Origin: UBA1930 sp943368475 | Lineage (GTDB): Bacteria > Bacteroidota > Bacteroidia > Chitinophagales > Chitinophagaceae | Reading direction: 5' to 3' | Length of the DNA stretch: 8,151 bases | Assembly (NCBI GenBank): GCA_943368475.1 | Contig: CALRLF020000127.1 | Span: 1 to 8,151 of the forward strand | Shown here: positions 1-7,137 of the stretch, piece by piece | Position numbering within the stretch: position 1 is the stretch's first letter | How the letters are laid out: the number at the start of each line of letters is the position of its first letter | Notes under the pieces: generated by a model | What the model saw: the letters and a program-made list of their open reading frames with translations, nothing else | What the model was told of the DNA's origin: nothing | The model's database searches: none | Made by a program: the position numbers and the translations under genes

Positions 1-3000
1 TTTAATTGAATCTCTTTTTTCTTGTGTAGTAGCACTGTTTATTTTGTCTTGATACTTTACATCTTTATCGTAAGGGTCGTATTGAGGTTTTTTAATCGTT
101 TTATTGATGCTTGCAAAAATTGGAATACTTAATTTGGCTTTTTTAGGCACCAATTTACCAGCATCGATTGTTGCAGCAGCATCGAATTGGAACATATTAT
201 CTCTCGAACGTTCATTTACTTTTTGTTCGATAGTTCCAAAACCTTGTGTATAAGTATTAGCAGATAAACTAATGCTTCCCAAATCAGCCAATTGAATATC
301 TACTCTTGCCAAAGCAGCATAAGCTCCATTTTCATCTAACTGAGATAATCGTAATTCATTAATCCATACTTCCGATGATAAGTCGAACGTATTTCCATCT
401 TTTGCATTTTCAACGCCAACCAAAATACCTCTTACTTCTCCAAGATTTGGATTACCATAAACCGACAAGGTTTTGTTACCAATTACTTGTCTGTAAATTT
501 GCCCCAACGATGCACCTGAGCCATTGCGTTGCAATTTTAAACGAACCAAATCTTGCAGGCTAAAATCTAATCGGTTGCTATCTGGCCAAACTTTAGCTGC
601 ACTTGAATCGTTAGATGAATATTTACCGGGTTGTGTAATTTTTAGTGGAATTTTAATCTCATAATAATTATTTAAAAAGTCTTGCCCAATTCTAATAATT
701 GCATTTAACTCTTTGTCTTTTACATCGGCATACTTAGGAATGCTTTCAGCATGAATAAACATGGATAGTTTCCCATACTGACGCATGTCTAAGTTTAGGT
801 TTTTAATCACACCTCTTGCATCACCATCTTTTAAGCCAACCACTTTTAAACTCATAGCTTGCTCATTTTGCAAAAGATTTACCCCATTATTACTTAACAA
901 TTGTACACGTTCGATACCTGGAGGCATTACATAGTTTACAGGAGTACGATTACTGTTTTCTTCTAAGTTTACAGCCAATACATTAAATGTAGTGGTGTTA
1001 TTATTAACTGGTATATACTGACCAACAGTATCTATATTATAAGTAAAGTTTCTCCATTGGTTTCTTACCAAATCAAAACGTGCAAAACGCATTACTGCCG
1101 AATCGGCAAAATCGGTTAAATACATTCTTGCAAAACGAATAGATTTAAAGTCAGTAATTCCGCCAACATTTCTAGTGTAATCTTTAATAGGCACTCTAAA
1201 TAAGTACCAATTTTCTTGACCAGTTGTTCCGTTAGGATAATTTACATTTATGGTTCTTTTATCAGTAACATATTTGGTGGTACCAACATTCATGTTTTTG
1301 GTAAGATCTATCTCGTATTCATAATATGCTTCTGTTTCATTCAATGTATTATCTCTGTTCAAATCTTCATTATCAGGATATAAAGTTGCAGCAGCACTTA
1401 ATGAACTGTTGGTACCTGCAATTGGGCTATTGCCTTGTGGATTATTAAACCCTTTATAACGTTGCAAAATACCAGCACCTTGTGCATCATAAGCTTCATC
1501 TCTATACCATCTGTAATTATCATTACTTGGATCGACGAGAGCTTTTTGATAAATGGGTGATGCTGTACCAAAATTATTGGCTAATCTGTCTACATAATAT
1601 TTTTTCACCACCCTTTCACTATCATCAGTTAAACCATCGAAACCAACATCCTGATAAGGTCTGTCATCTGGATTGTTGCTAAATGCCTGTGTTACCTGAA
1701 TTGGATTTAATGGTTGTTTACCCCAGTTACTTTGATCTGTTGCAGCAGGAATATTGGGCGACGGAAGTCCGTTTTCATAAAATCGTTTGCCATCTTTTAA
1801 AATATCTTCGCTAACGTTACCAAAGTTTAAAACTAGTTTTCCTGTTGGGTTAGGATTTGGATTTTTAATAAATGGATCTTGTACCCAAAACTCTACATAC
1901 TCAACATTACCAGTTTCAAAATCCGTTTGGTCTATGCTACGCATAATACCACCCCATCTTTTTCTTGGATTTAATAATTTACCTGCTGCCGTAATCTCAG
2001 CTTGGCTGCTTACATAGTTGTAAGGGCCAGGATCGGTTGGGTAATAAGCCAAATCAAACGTAAATGCTTGAACATTGGTAATATTAGTAGTTAAATTAGG
2101 GAACAATTCATTGGTATAAACCTGCCTTACTCTTGGATCACTCAGTTCATCTAAGTTTCTACGTAAAGGATTATTAGCAGCATTTTTATCTTGCAAATTG
2201 GGTTCAATATTATACCAGGCAACTTTTGCCCTGTTGAAATTATAATTGATTGAATCTCTTAAAGCAGCTTCTGCAAAACCACCAACAGGCGTTGACGCAA
2301 GTGTCCAGGCAAGTGATGGAAAACGTAAATCTAAACTGTTTCTTGTTCCTTCAAAATCATCTATATAAATTAAGCCTTCATCGCCTTTGCCAATTTGTTT
2401 TGGATGCCCTGGTTTTAAATAAGCTCCTTCACCGTAAGCCGTAATGGTACTTTTTGCTTTGGTAGAATAGAAAGGCAATTTATTTAACAACCGAGTTAAG
2501 CCTGGAGCTTCTGAACGGTAGCTAAAATCTACACCATACATAGTATTACGAATTGGGTCTTCGCCATAATTCATTTTGGTAAAAAATGGTCTTTCGCCCA
2601 AACGCACCATCGATGCTCCTAAACTTAATTTTTTACTAGCTAAATAATCGGCACGTAACCCTAAAAAACCTCTTTGCTGCATGCCAAAGCCTGCATTGTT
2701 TTCATAAGAAACACTTACAGGAACACCAGAATTTAACAATGCCTGATTTACAATTTTTACGCTACCCAAATTATAATCAACTGTATAATCGCTGCCTTCT
2801 ACTAAAATTTGGCCACCTGCAGAAACTTTTACAGAGCCTTGTGGAATATTGAATGCTCCTAAATAAATATCACTACCGCCAGTTCCTTTTGCTTGTCCTT
2901 GCATCACAAACCTATTAAAGTTGGCATAAGTTTGAGCAATAGCTTTAATAGAATCGTATAACTGCCTATAAATATATTTATCCTTAATAGTTGATACCAC

Positions 3001-4803
3001 ACCACTAAATGCAAGGCTTTCTAAATCGTTACCAAATGGTTCTAATACAGGGAAAATAATTTTACCTTGTTGAGGCAAAATGGTAAAGCCCTCTACATAA
3101 TCAAAAACTCCATCGGGTTGTGGATCATTTCGATTATTTAGTCTATCTAAATTTAAAATTCTTAATAAAGGCACTCCTTCTGTAGCAGTTGAACTTTCGG
3201 GTAAATATCTTTTTAAACCACCACTTGGTTCTTCGTATAAAACATTCAATTTAAAATCTTCTCTACTAATACCTGGTAAATCTAATGAGTATACATTTTT
3301 CATCATTAAATCCCAAATTGGCAAAGCTGTACGTGCCGATGTTGCTTTTAATAATTTTAGGTACAATACTTTTTGTACGCCCTGAGTTGAATCAAGAGCT
3401 ACGTCTTGACTGAACTCTCCTACCTGATAGACTTTACCGTTGTACGTATATTGATAAGCAACAGCCAATACTTCATCGGGCTGCAACTGTGTATTTATTG
3501 AAACAAAACCAATTTGTGGATTGTAATAATATTCGTTGGTGCTTAGTTTACGAGCATAGGTTTTTTCAAAGTCATCTACTGGTTTTAAACCCAATCCCAA
3601 CATTTGTCCTGTTACCTGAGAAGGGCTTCTAAAATTCTTTACATTAGTATATAAATTGTTTGTTCCATTAAATGGTCGAGTATCACTGGTTAATGGTTGT
3701 ATCGAAGGATTGGCTGGTTGTATTTCTCCCAAATCGGCCAAACCAATAATATCTCTTGCATCAGTAGTGGCTCCAGTTCTATTCGTAATCCAAACTTCAA
3801 TTCTTTGTATTTGTACTTGGCTGTTTACAACTGGTAAGGTTTTCATTGCAGCATTGTAATTGTTCTTAAAATACTGCCCCATTAAAAAGTGCCTGTTCTC
3901 TTCGTAATCATCCAGCTTTTTTTGAAATTGTGTTGTAGCTGCACCGCCTTGTAAATTCTGACTTTGGCGTTGACTTCTTTGATTGGCTAATGCTGCAGTA
4001 AAGTACAATTTACCAAACTGTAATTGGGTTTTAATACCAAATAAATTTTGTGTACTTGGTATAAGGGTTCCTTTAGATTGCCACGAAATATTGCCCGCTT
4101 CTAAGCTTTTTAATATTTCATCATCCATACCCTTGTAATCCAATTTCAATTGATTTTCGAAATCGAAATTGGCCAATGTGTTATAGTTGATGGGTAATTT
4201 TAGTTTATCGCCAATGTTTGCATTTACGTTTAAGTTGGCATTCATGTCAAAATCAAATCCACCATTTTTTCTTGCGGCTTCGGGTAAAGTTGGGTTTTTG
4301 GTAACCTGCCCTTGATAACCAGCTAAAATATCTACAGATCCTTGTGGTTTAATATCTACTTTAAATCCATTTTTACCAACTCCAAAGATTCGGTCGAAGA
4401 GTTTATCAAAAACCTTCATTTTGGGTCGGGTAATTTTTCTGTTTAATGATGCCAAGGCTTGAGAACGCTTTTTAAAATAGTCGGCTTCTGCTTTTTTGGC
4501 TTGAATGCGTTGAAATTCCTCGAATGTTAAGTAGGTTGGCTTTCGATATTCTTTTCCATTAATTCGTTCAACAATTACATATTGCTTGGTTTTAGGATCG
4601 TATTGAATATCCTGTTTAAGCAAAGATGTATCCCTTATTTCAAAAGGGTTTTTATTTTGCCAACTGTACTTATCGCCCCTTCTATCTTTTATAGGATAAC
4701 GCAGCGAATCGGTTTTTTGGGCAATAGAATTTTTACTGATGCAGGTTAATGCAAAAGCAAATACAAAAAATGTTATTGGGCAAATGTTGGTTGTCCTGTT
4801 CAA
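1..4803 (-). CDS. sprA: SprA (Sov), type IX secretion outer-membrane translocon, N-terminal 1601 residues (partial, runs off left edge)
   Basis: SprA is the very large outer-membrane beta-barrel through which type IX secretion cargo reaches the cell surface; it is needed for gliding in Flavobacterium and gingipain export in Porphyromonas (Sov). The frame is open from 4803 to base 1 with no stop, and the C-terminal part (family members are about 2,400 residues) lies outside. Residues 1-28 form a signal peptide with a hydrophobic core (FFVFAFAL) and probable cleavage SIA|Q. Family signatures follow in order: EVWITNR at 336 and LADLGEI at 355-361; a PDGVFDYVEGFTI then IIFPVLEPFG block near 560-585; YIDDFEG at 813-819; RWGGIMRS and EFWVQDPF near 945-975; NFGNVSEDIL then FYENGLP near 990-1010; DLNRDNTL from 1147; EVWINELRL from 1478 and LADLGSI at 1505-1511. 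The start is taken as TTG at 4803: an in-frame TAA lies five codons upstream (4816-4818), and the first in-frame ATG is codon 129, beyond the signal peptide. It lies 41 bases downstream of ruvA, with no terminator seen between them. Family assignment is very secure; the start is likely but not proven. Confidence 0.96.
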   Translation of the reverse strand, partial: MNRTTNICPITFFVFAFALTCISKNSIAQKTDSLRYPIKDRRGDKYSWQNKNPFEIRDTSLLKQDIQYDPKTKQYVIVERINGKEYRKPTYLTFEEFQRIQAKKAEADYFKKRSQALASLNRKITRPKMKVFDKLFDRIFGVGKNGFKVDIKPQGSVDILAGYQGQVTKNPTLPEAARKNGGFDFDMNANLNVNANIGDKLKLPINYNTLANFDFENQLKLDYKGMDDEILKSLEAGNISWQSKGTLIPSTQNLFGIKTQLQFGKLYFTAALANQRSQRQSQNLQGGAATTQFQKKLDDYEENRHFLMGQYFKNNYNAAMKTLPVVNSQVQIQRIEVWITNRTGATTDARDIIGLADLGEIQPANPSIQPLTSDTRPFNGTNNLYTNVKNFRSPSQVTGQMLGLGLKPVDDFEKTYARKLSTNEYYYNPQIGFVSINTQLQPDEVLAVAYQYTYNGKVYQVGEFSQDVALDSTQGVQKVLYLKLLKATSARTALPIWDLMMKNVYSLDLPGISREDFKLNVLYEEPSGGLKRYLPESSTATEGVPLLRILNLDRLNNRNDPQPDGVFDYVEGFTILPQQGKIIFPVLEPFGNDLESLAFSGVVSTIKDKYIYRQLYDSIKAIAQTYANFNRFVMQGQAKGTGGSDIYLGAFNIPQGSVKVSAGGQILVEGSDYTVDYNLGSVKIVNQALLNSGVPVSVSYENNAGFGMQQRGFLGLRADYLASKKLSLGASMVRLGERPFFTKMNYGEDPIRNTMYGVDFSYRSEAPGLTRLLNKLPFYSTKAKSTITAYGEGAYLKPGHPKQIGKGDEGLIYIDDFEGTRNSLDLRFPSLAWTLASTPVGGFAEAALRDSINYNFNRAKVAWYNIEPNLQDKNAANNPLRRNLDELSDPRVRQVYTNELFPNLTTNITNVQAFTFDLAYYPTDPGPYNYVSSQAEITAAGKLLNPRKRWGGIMRSIDQTDFETGNVEYVEFWVQDPFIKNPNPNPTGKLVLNFGNVSEDILKDGKRFYENGLPSPNIPAATDQSNWGKQPLNPIQVTQAFSNNPDDRPYQDVGFDGLTDDSERVVKKYYVDRLANNFGTASPIYQKALVDPSNDNYRWYRDEAYDAQGAGILQRYKGFNNPQGNSPIAGTNSSLSAAATLYPDNEDLNRDNTLNETEAYYEYEIDLTKNMNVGTTKYVTDKRTINVNYPNGTTGQENWYLFRVPIKDYTRNVGGITDFKSIRFARMYLTDFADSAVMRFARFDLVRNQWRNFTYNIDTVGQYIPVNNNTTTFNVLAVNLEENSNRTPVNYVMPPGIERVQLLSNNGVNLLQNEQAMSLKVVGLKDGDARGVIKNLNLDMRQYGKLSMFIHAESIPKYADVKDKELNAIIRIGQDFLNNYYEIKIPLKITQPGKYSSNDSSAAKVWPDSNRLDFSLQDLVRLKLQRNGSGASLGQIYRQVIGNKTLSVYGNPNLGEVRGILVGVENAKDGNTFDLSSEVWINELRLSQLDENGAYAALARVDIQLADLGSISLSANTYTQGFGTIEQKVNERSRDNMFQFDAAATIDAGKLVPKKAKLSIPIFASINKTIKKPQYDPYDKDVKYQDKINSATTQEKRDSIK

Positions 4804-4844
4804 AACGTAGCGACCTTAGTTAAGTAGAAATTAGTTCCAATAAA

Positions 4845-5432
4845 TCACAAATTTTTTAGTGCGTTTTTAATTAAGTCTTCTAATGCAACAGGTTCAGGGT
4901 TTATAGCAATTGCTTTTTTAACTGCTTGTTCGGCCAAAGGCTTTGCTATACCTAGTGAAATTAATGCATTTACTGCATCTAAGCCAGGCATAGCATTGGA
5001 AATTCCACTAGTAAACACAGTATCTACATGTTGTTTACCCAATTTATCTCTCAATTCCACAATTAATCGTTCTGCACTTTTCTTACCAATTCCTTTGATA
5101 CTTTCTAATTGTTTAGTGTTGCCTTGAACAATAGCTTTCGTAATTTCCTCTGGCTTCATACCTGACAACATCATACGTGCTGTTGCTGCACCAACTCCAG
5201 AAACACTGATCAATTGTAAGAAAATTTCCTTTTCATCTATTCCAGCAAAACCAAACATGGTTTGGGCATTTTCTGTAATATGCACATAGGTGAACAGTTG
5301 TCCTGCATCTTTATCTGCAATAAAACTGTAAGTATGCAAACTTATTTGCAAATCGTAACCAACACCATTTACATCTACCACTACACGAGCTGGTTGCTTT
5401 TGAACAAATTGTCCTCTTACAAATGCTATCAT
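4845..5432 (-). CDS. ruvA: Holliday junction branch migration protein RuvA
   Basis: RuvA binds four-way DNA junctions as a tetramer and loads the RuvB motor, so that RuvABC can migrate and resolve recombination intermediates in the cytoplasm. The 195 residues match the usual family length of about 190-205. Domain I (about 1-63) is the OB-fold, starting MIAFVRGQ and containing VNGVGYDLQI. Domain II has two helix-hairpin-helix motifs, VSGVGAATA at 77-85 and IKGIGKKSAERL at 112-123, which grip the DNA backbone. Residues about 150-195 form the small three-helix domain III that contacts RuvB (LDAVNALISLG, then LEDLIKNALKNL). The acidic pin that splits base pairs at the crossover, Glu-Asp in E. coli, reads Glu54-Asn55 here. 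The start fits the family N-terminus exactly. The gene is divergent from fabH and lies 41 bases upstream of sprA on the same strand, so cotranscription is likely. Identification is certain. Confidence 0.98.
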   Translation of the reverse strand: MIAFVRGQFVQKQPARVVVDVNGVGYDLQISLHTYSFIADKDAGQLFTYVHITENAQTMFGFAGIDEKEIFLQLISVSGVGAATARMMLSGMKPEEITKAIVQGNTKQLESIKGIGKKSAERLIVELRDKLGKQHVDTVFTSGISNAMPGLDAVNALISLGIAKPLAEQAVKKAIAINPEPVALEDLIKNALKNL

Positions 5433-5446
5433 AATTACAAGGATTT

Positions 5447-5454
5447 CAAAAATA
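5447..5454 (-). promoter_or_regulatory. Candidate -7 element for ruvA (and perhaps sprA)
   Basis: Read on the minus strand this is TATTTTTG, an exact match to the Bacteroidota -7 consensus TAnnTTTG. It ends 14 bases before the ruvA ATG, which would give a very short leader. No convincing TTTG-type -33 element is seen at the expected distance; the nearest candidates (ACTG, TTTA) are weak. In AT-rich DNA such matches occur by chance, so this is only suggestive. Confidence 0.35.
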
Positions 5455-5458
5455 AGGC

Positions 5459-5486
5459 TTTATATAATATGCATACAGTAAATTTG
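5459..5486 (+). promoter_or_regulatory. Candidate promoter for fabH
   Basis: On the plus strand TAAATTTG at 5479-5486 matches the Bacteroidota -7 consensus TAnnTTTG. A weak upstream element, TTTA at 5459-5462, sits 16 bases before it. A start a few bases downstream would leave an untranslated leader of roughly 90 bases before the fabH ATG. It lies back to back with the candidate ruvA element in the same divergent region, where I see no other clear regulatory structure. Confidence is low because only the -7 box fits well. Confidence 0.35.
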
Positions 5487-5581
5487 AAGGATATTCGGTG
5501 CATCTAATCAAACATTTGAGTTTCTGTTCAAGAATTACTGATATTTGCCAACCGATCAATTAACTTTTTGAAAAAAAATAC

Positions 5582-6571
5582 ATGAGCAAAATTACTGCTG
5601 CTATCACCGCTGTAGGTGGATATGCCCCTGAAACTAAACTTACCAATGCCGATTTAGAGAAAATGGTTGATACCAATGATGAATGGATAAAATCGAGAAC
5701 TGGTATCAGTGAAAGAAGAATTTTAAAAGAACCAGGTAAAGCAACTAGCGATATGGCTGTACCTGCAATACAAGAAATTTTAACTAAAAAGAATTTACAA
5801 GCAACTGATATTGATTGCATTATTTGTGCAACTGTAACGCCAGATATGGTTTTTCCGGCAACAGCAAACATTATTGCAGATAAAGTTGGAGCAGTAAATG
5901 CCTGGGGATTTGACCTTGGTGCTGCTTGTAGTGGTTTTTTATATGCATTAACTACTGGAACTGCATTAATTGAAAGTGGACGATACAAAAAAATAATTGT
6001 AGTTGGTGCCGATAAAATGAGTGCTATTGTAGATTATACAGATAGAAATACTTGTATTTTATTTGGTGATGGTGCAGGTGCGGTTTTATTAGAACCCAAT
6101 GAAGATGGTTTTGGTATACAAGACAGCATTTTGAAGAGTGATGGTAGTGGACGTGACTACTTACACATGAAAGCTGGTGGTTCTTTAAAACCAGCAACCA
6201 TGGAAACAGTTTTGGCAAAAGAACATTATGCTTTTCAGGAAGGTAAAACTGTATTTAAGTTTGCAGTGAAAGGCATGGCCGATGTAAGTGCTGAATTATT
6301 AGAAAGAAATCATTTAACTGGTGATGATATTGCATGGTTGGTACCACACCAAGCCAATTTAAGAATTATTGATGCAACTGCCGATAGGATGGGCATTAGC
6401 AAAGACAAAGTAATGATTAACATTGAGCGTTATGGCAACACAACTGCTGCAACAATACCACTTTGTTTATGGGAGTGGCAAGACAAATTGAAGAAAGGAG
6501 ACAACTTGGTTTTAGCTGCTTTTGGTGGTGGCTTTACATGGGGTGCAACCTTAGTGAAATGGGCCATATAA
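5582..6571 (+). CDS. fabH: Beta-ketoacyl-ACP synthase III (KAS III)
   Basis: FabH condenses an acyl-CoA primer, usually acetyl-CoA or a branched short-chain acyl-CoA, with malonyl-ACP to give a 3-ketoacyl-ACP, the first committed condensation of type II fatty-acid synthesis in the cytoplasm. The 329 residues match the family length. The N-terminal half (about 1-175) has the thiolase-like fold with NADLEKMVDTNDEWIKSRTG at 22-41 and the nucleophile in GAACSGF (Cys116). FGDGAGAVLL at 161-170 is the usual glycine-rich segment. The C-terminal half supplies the other catalytic residues: His256 in VPHQAN and Asn286 in ERYGNTTAA. GGGFTWGA at 315-322 is the conserved C-terminal glycine-rich segment. 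The complete Cys-His-Asn triad makes this an active KAS III and not a KAS I/II enzyme. It stands alone, divergent from ruvA and followed by a terminator; plsX, rpmF and accBC, common fabH neighbours in other genomes, are absent here. Primer specificity cannot be read from the sequence, and a second FabH elsewhere in the genome is possible. Confidence 0.97.
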   Translation: MSKITAAITAVGGYAPETKLTNADLEKMVDTNDEWIKSRTGISERRILKEPGKATSDMAVPAIQEILTKKNLQATDIDCIICATVTPDMVFPATANIIADKVGAVNAWGFDLGAACSGFLYALTTGTALIESGRYKKIIVVGADKMSAIVDYTDRNTCILFGDGAGAVLLEPNEDGFGIQDSILKSDGSGRDYLHMKAGGSLKPATMETVLAKEHYAFQEGKTVFKFAVKGMADVSAELLERNHLTGDDIAWLVPHQANLRIIDATADRMGISKDKVMINIERYGNTTAATIPLCLWEWQDKLKKGDNLVLAAFGGGFTWGATLVKWAI

Positions 6572-6595
6572 ACAATTATTATTTTGAAATAAATG

Positions 6596-6623
6596 AAAAG
6601 CAACTCTTTGGGGTTGCTTTTTT
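6596..6623 (+). terminator. Rho-independent terminator after fabH
   Basis: An 11-base-pair stem is formed by AAAAGCAACTC (6596-6606) and GGGTTGCTTTT (6611-6621), with one G-T wobble pair and a TTTG loop. The right arm runs into a tract of six T residues (6618-6623). It begins 24 bases after the fabH stop codon. The A-run before the left arm mirrors the T-tract, so it could also work weakly on the opposite strand, but no minus-strand gene ends here. Confidence 0.9.
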
Positions 6624-6651
6624 GTTAAACTAAAATGAATTAAAATTGTTT

Positions 6652-6681
6652 ATTGAAATTAAATAGTAACAGTACATTTTG
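6652..6681 (+). promoter_or_regulatory. Candidate promoter for the DUF2147 gene
   Basis: ATTG at 6652-6655 is followed after 17 bases by TACATTTTG at 6673-6681. This resembles the Bacteroidota pattern (TTG near -33, TAnnTTTG near -7), with one extra T in the -7 box. It lies just downstream of the fabH terminator and 14 bases before the next ATG, which is a sensible place for a separate promoter. The match is imperfect. Confidence 0.4.
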
Positions 6682-6695
6682 AAATTATAATAGTT

Positions 6696-7133
6696 ATGAT
6701 TAAATCAATTTTTTACTTAGTATTTTCTTTAATAACCATTACTGGCTTTGCACAAAAAGATGCAATTGAAAAAGTGTGGTATAATGCCGAAAAAACTTCA
6801 AAAATTGAAATATTCAAAGCTACAGATGGATCTTTTTATGGGAAAATTACATGGTTAAAAGAACCGAATGACAAAAATGGGAAACCAAAACTGGATAAAA
6901 ACAACAAAGAAACAAGTCAGCAAAATCAACCTGTTTTAGGTTTGCTTATTCTAAAGAAATTTAAGAAAAGCAGCACTGCAAATGAGTATGAAGATGGCAC
7001 AGTTTATGACCCTAACAATGGCAAAACCTATTGTGGTAAATTAACTTTACAAGCAAAAGAATTAAAATTGAGAGGCTTTATATGTGGTTGGAGTTGGTTG
7101 GGCAGAAACAGTGTGTGGACTTTAGCAGAATAA
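6696..7133 (+). CDS. Exported DUF2147 family protein
   Basis: This is a small secreted protein of 145 residues whose biochemical function is unknown. Residues 1-19 form a signal peptide (hydrophobic IFYLVFSLITITG, then FAQ with cleavage before Gln20), so the mature protein should be periplasmic or surface-associated. The rest matches the DUF2147 pattern: VWYN near 27-30, YGKITWLKEPND at 48-59, NGKPKLDKNN at 61-70, the GLLIL block at 82-86, YEDGTVYDPNNGKTY at 98-112, LKLRGFI at 123-129 and LGRNSVW at 135-141. The YDP-GKTY and RG-LGR-W elements are the strongest family marks. Mature Cys113 and Cys130 could form a disulfide; this is an inference. It appears monocistronic, preceded by a terminator and its own candidate promoter, and convergent with the dehydratase gene. 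Family membership is well supported, but no role can be assigned. Confidence 0.88.
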   Translation: MIKSIFYLVFSLITITGFAQKDAIEKVWYNAEKTSKIEIFKATDGSFYGKITWLKEPNDKNGKPKLDKNNKETSQQNQPVLGLLILKKFKKSSTANEYEDGTVYDPNNGKTYCGKLTLQAKELKLRGFICGWSWLGRNSVWTLAE

Positions 7134-7137
7134 CATT

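Noticed and set aside
1482..3859. Several 64-76-codon plus-strand open frames at 1482-1682, 1787-2017, 2250-2444 and 3656-3859
   Set aside because: All lie antisense within sprA, whose frame is continuous and rich in family motifs; none has a recognisable domain or ordered upstream signals.
4738..4743. Possible lipoprotein cysteine in the SprA signal peptide (L-T-C at residues 19-21)
   Set aside because: The residue before Cys is Thr, not Gly, Ala or Ser, and a proper signal peptidase I site (SIA|Q) follows at 26-29.
4801..4809. TACGTTTTG on the minus strand, resembling a -7 promoter box
   Set aside because: It overlaps the sprA start codon, so transcription would begin inside the signal-peptide region with no usable ATG downstream until codon 129; no -33 element sits at the right distance.
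5262..5507. 81-codon plus-strand open frame overlapping the 5' end of ruvA and the intergenic region
   Set aside because: It is antisense to the conserved RuvA N-terminus and has low-complexity, Tyr/Asn/Lys-rich composition typical of chance frames.
5560..5988. 142-codon open frame on the minus strand over the 5' half of fabH
   Set aside because: It is antisense to a certain gene with a full catalytic triad, its translation resembles no family I know, and it is explained by AT-rich codon use on the opposite strand.
6024..6218. 64-codon minus-strand open frame inside fabH
   Set aside because: His/Leu/Tyr-rich translation antisense to the conserved FGDGAGAVLL region; a shadow frame.
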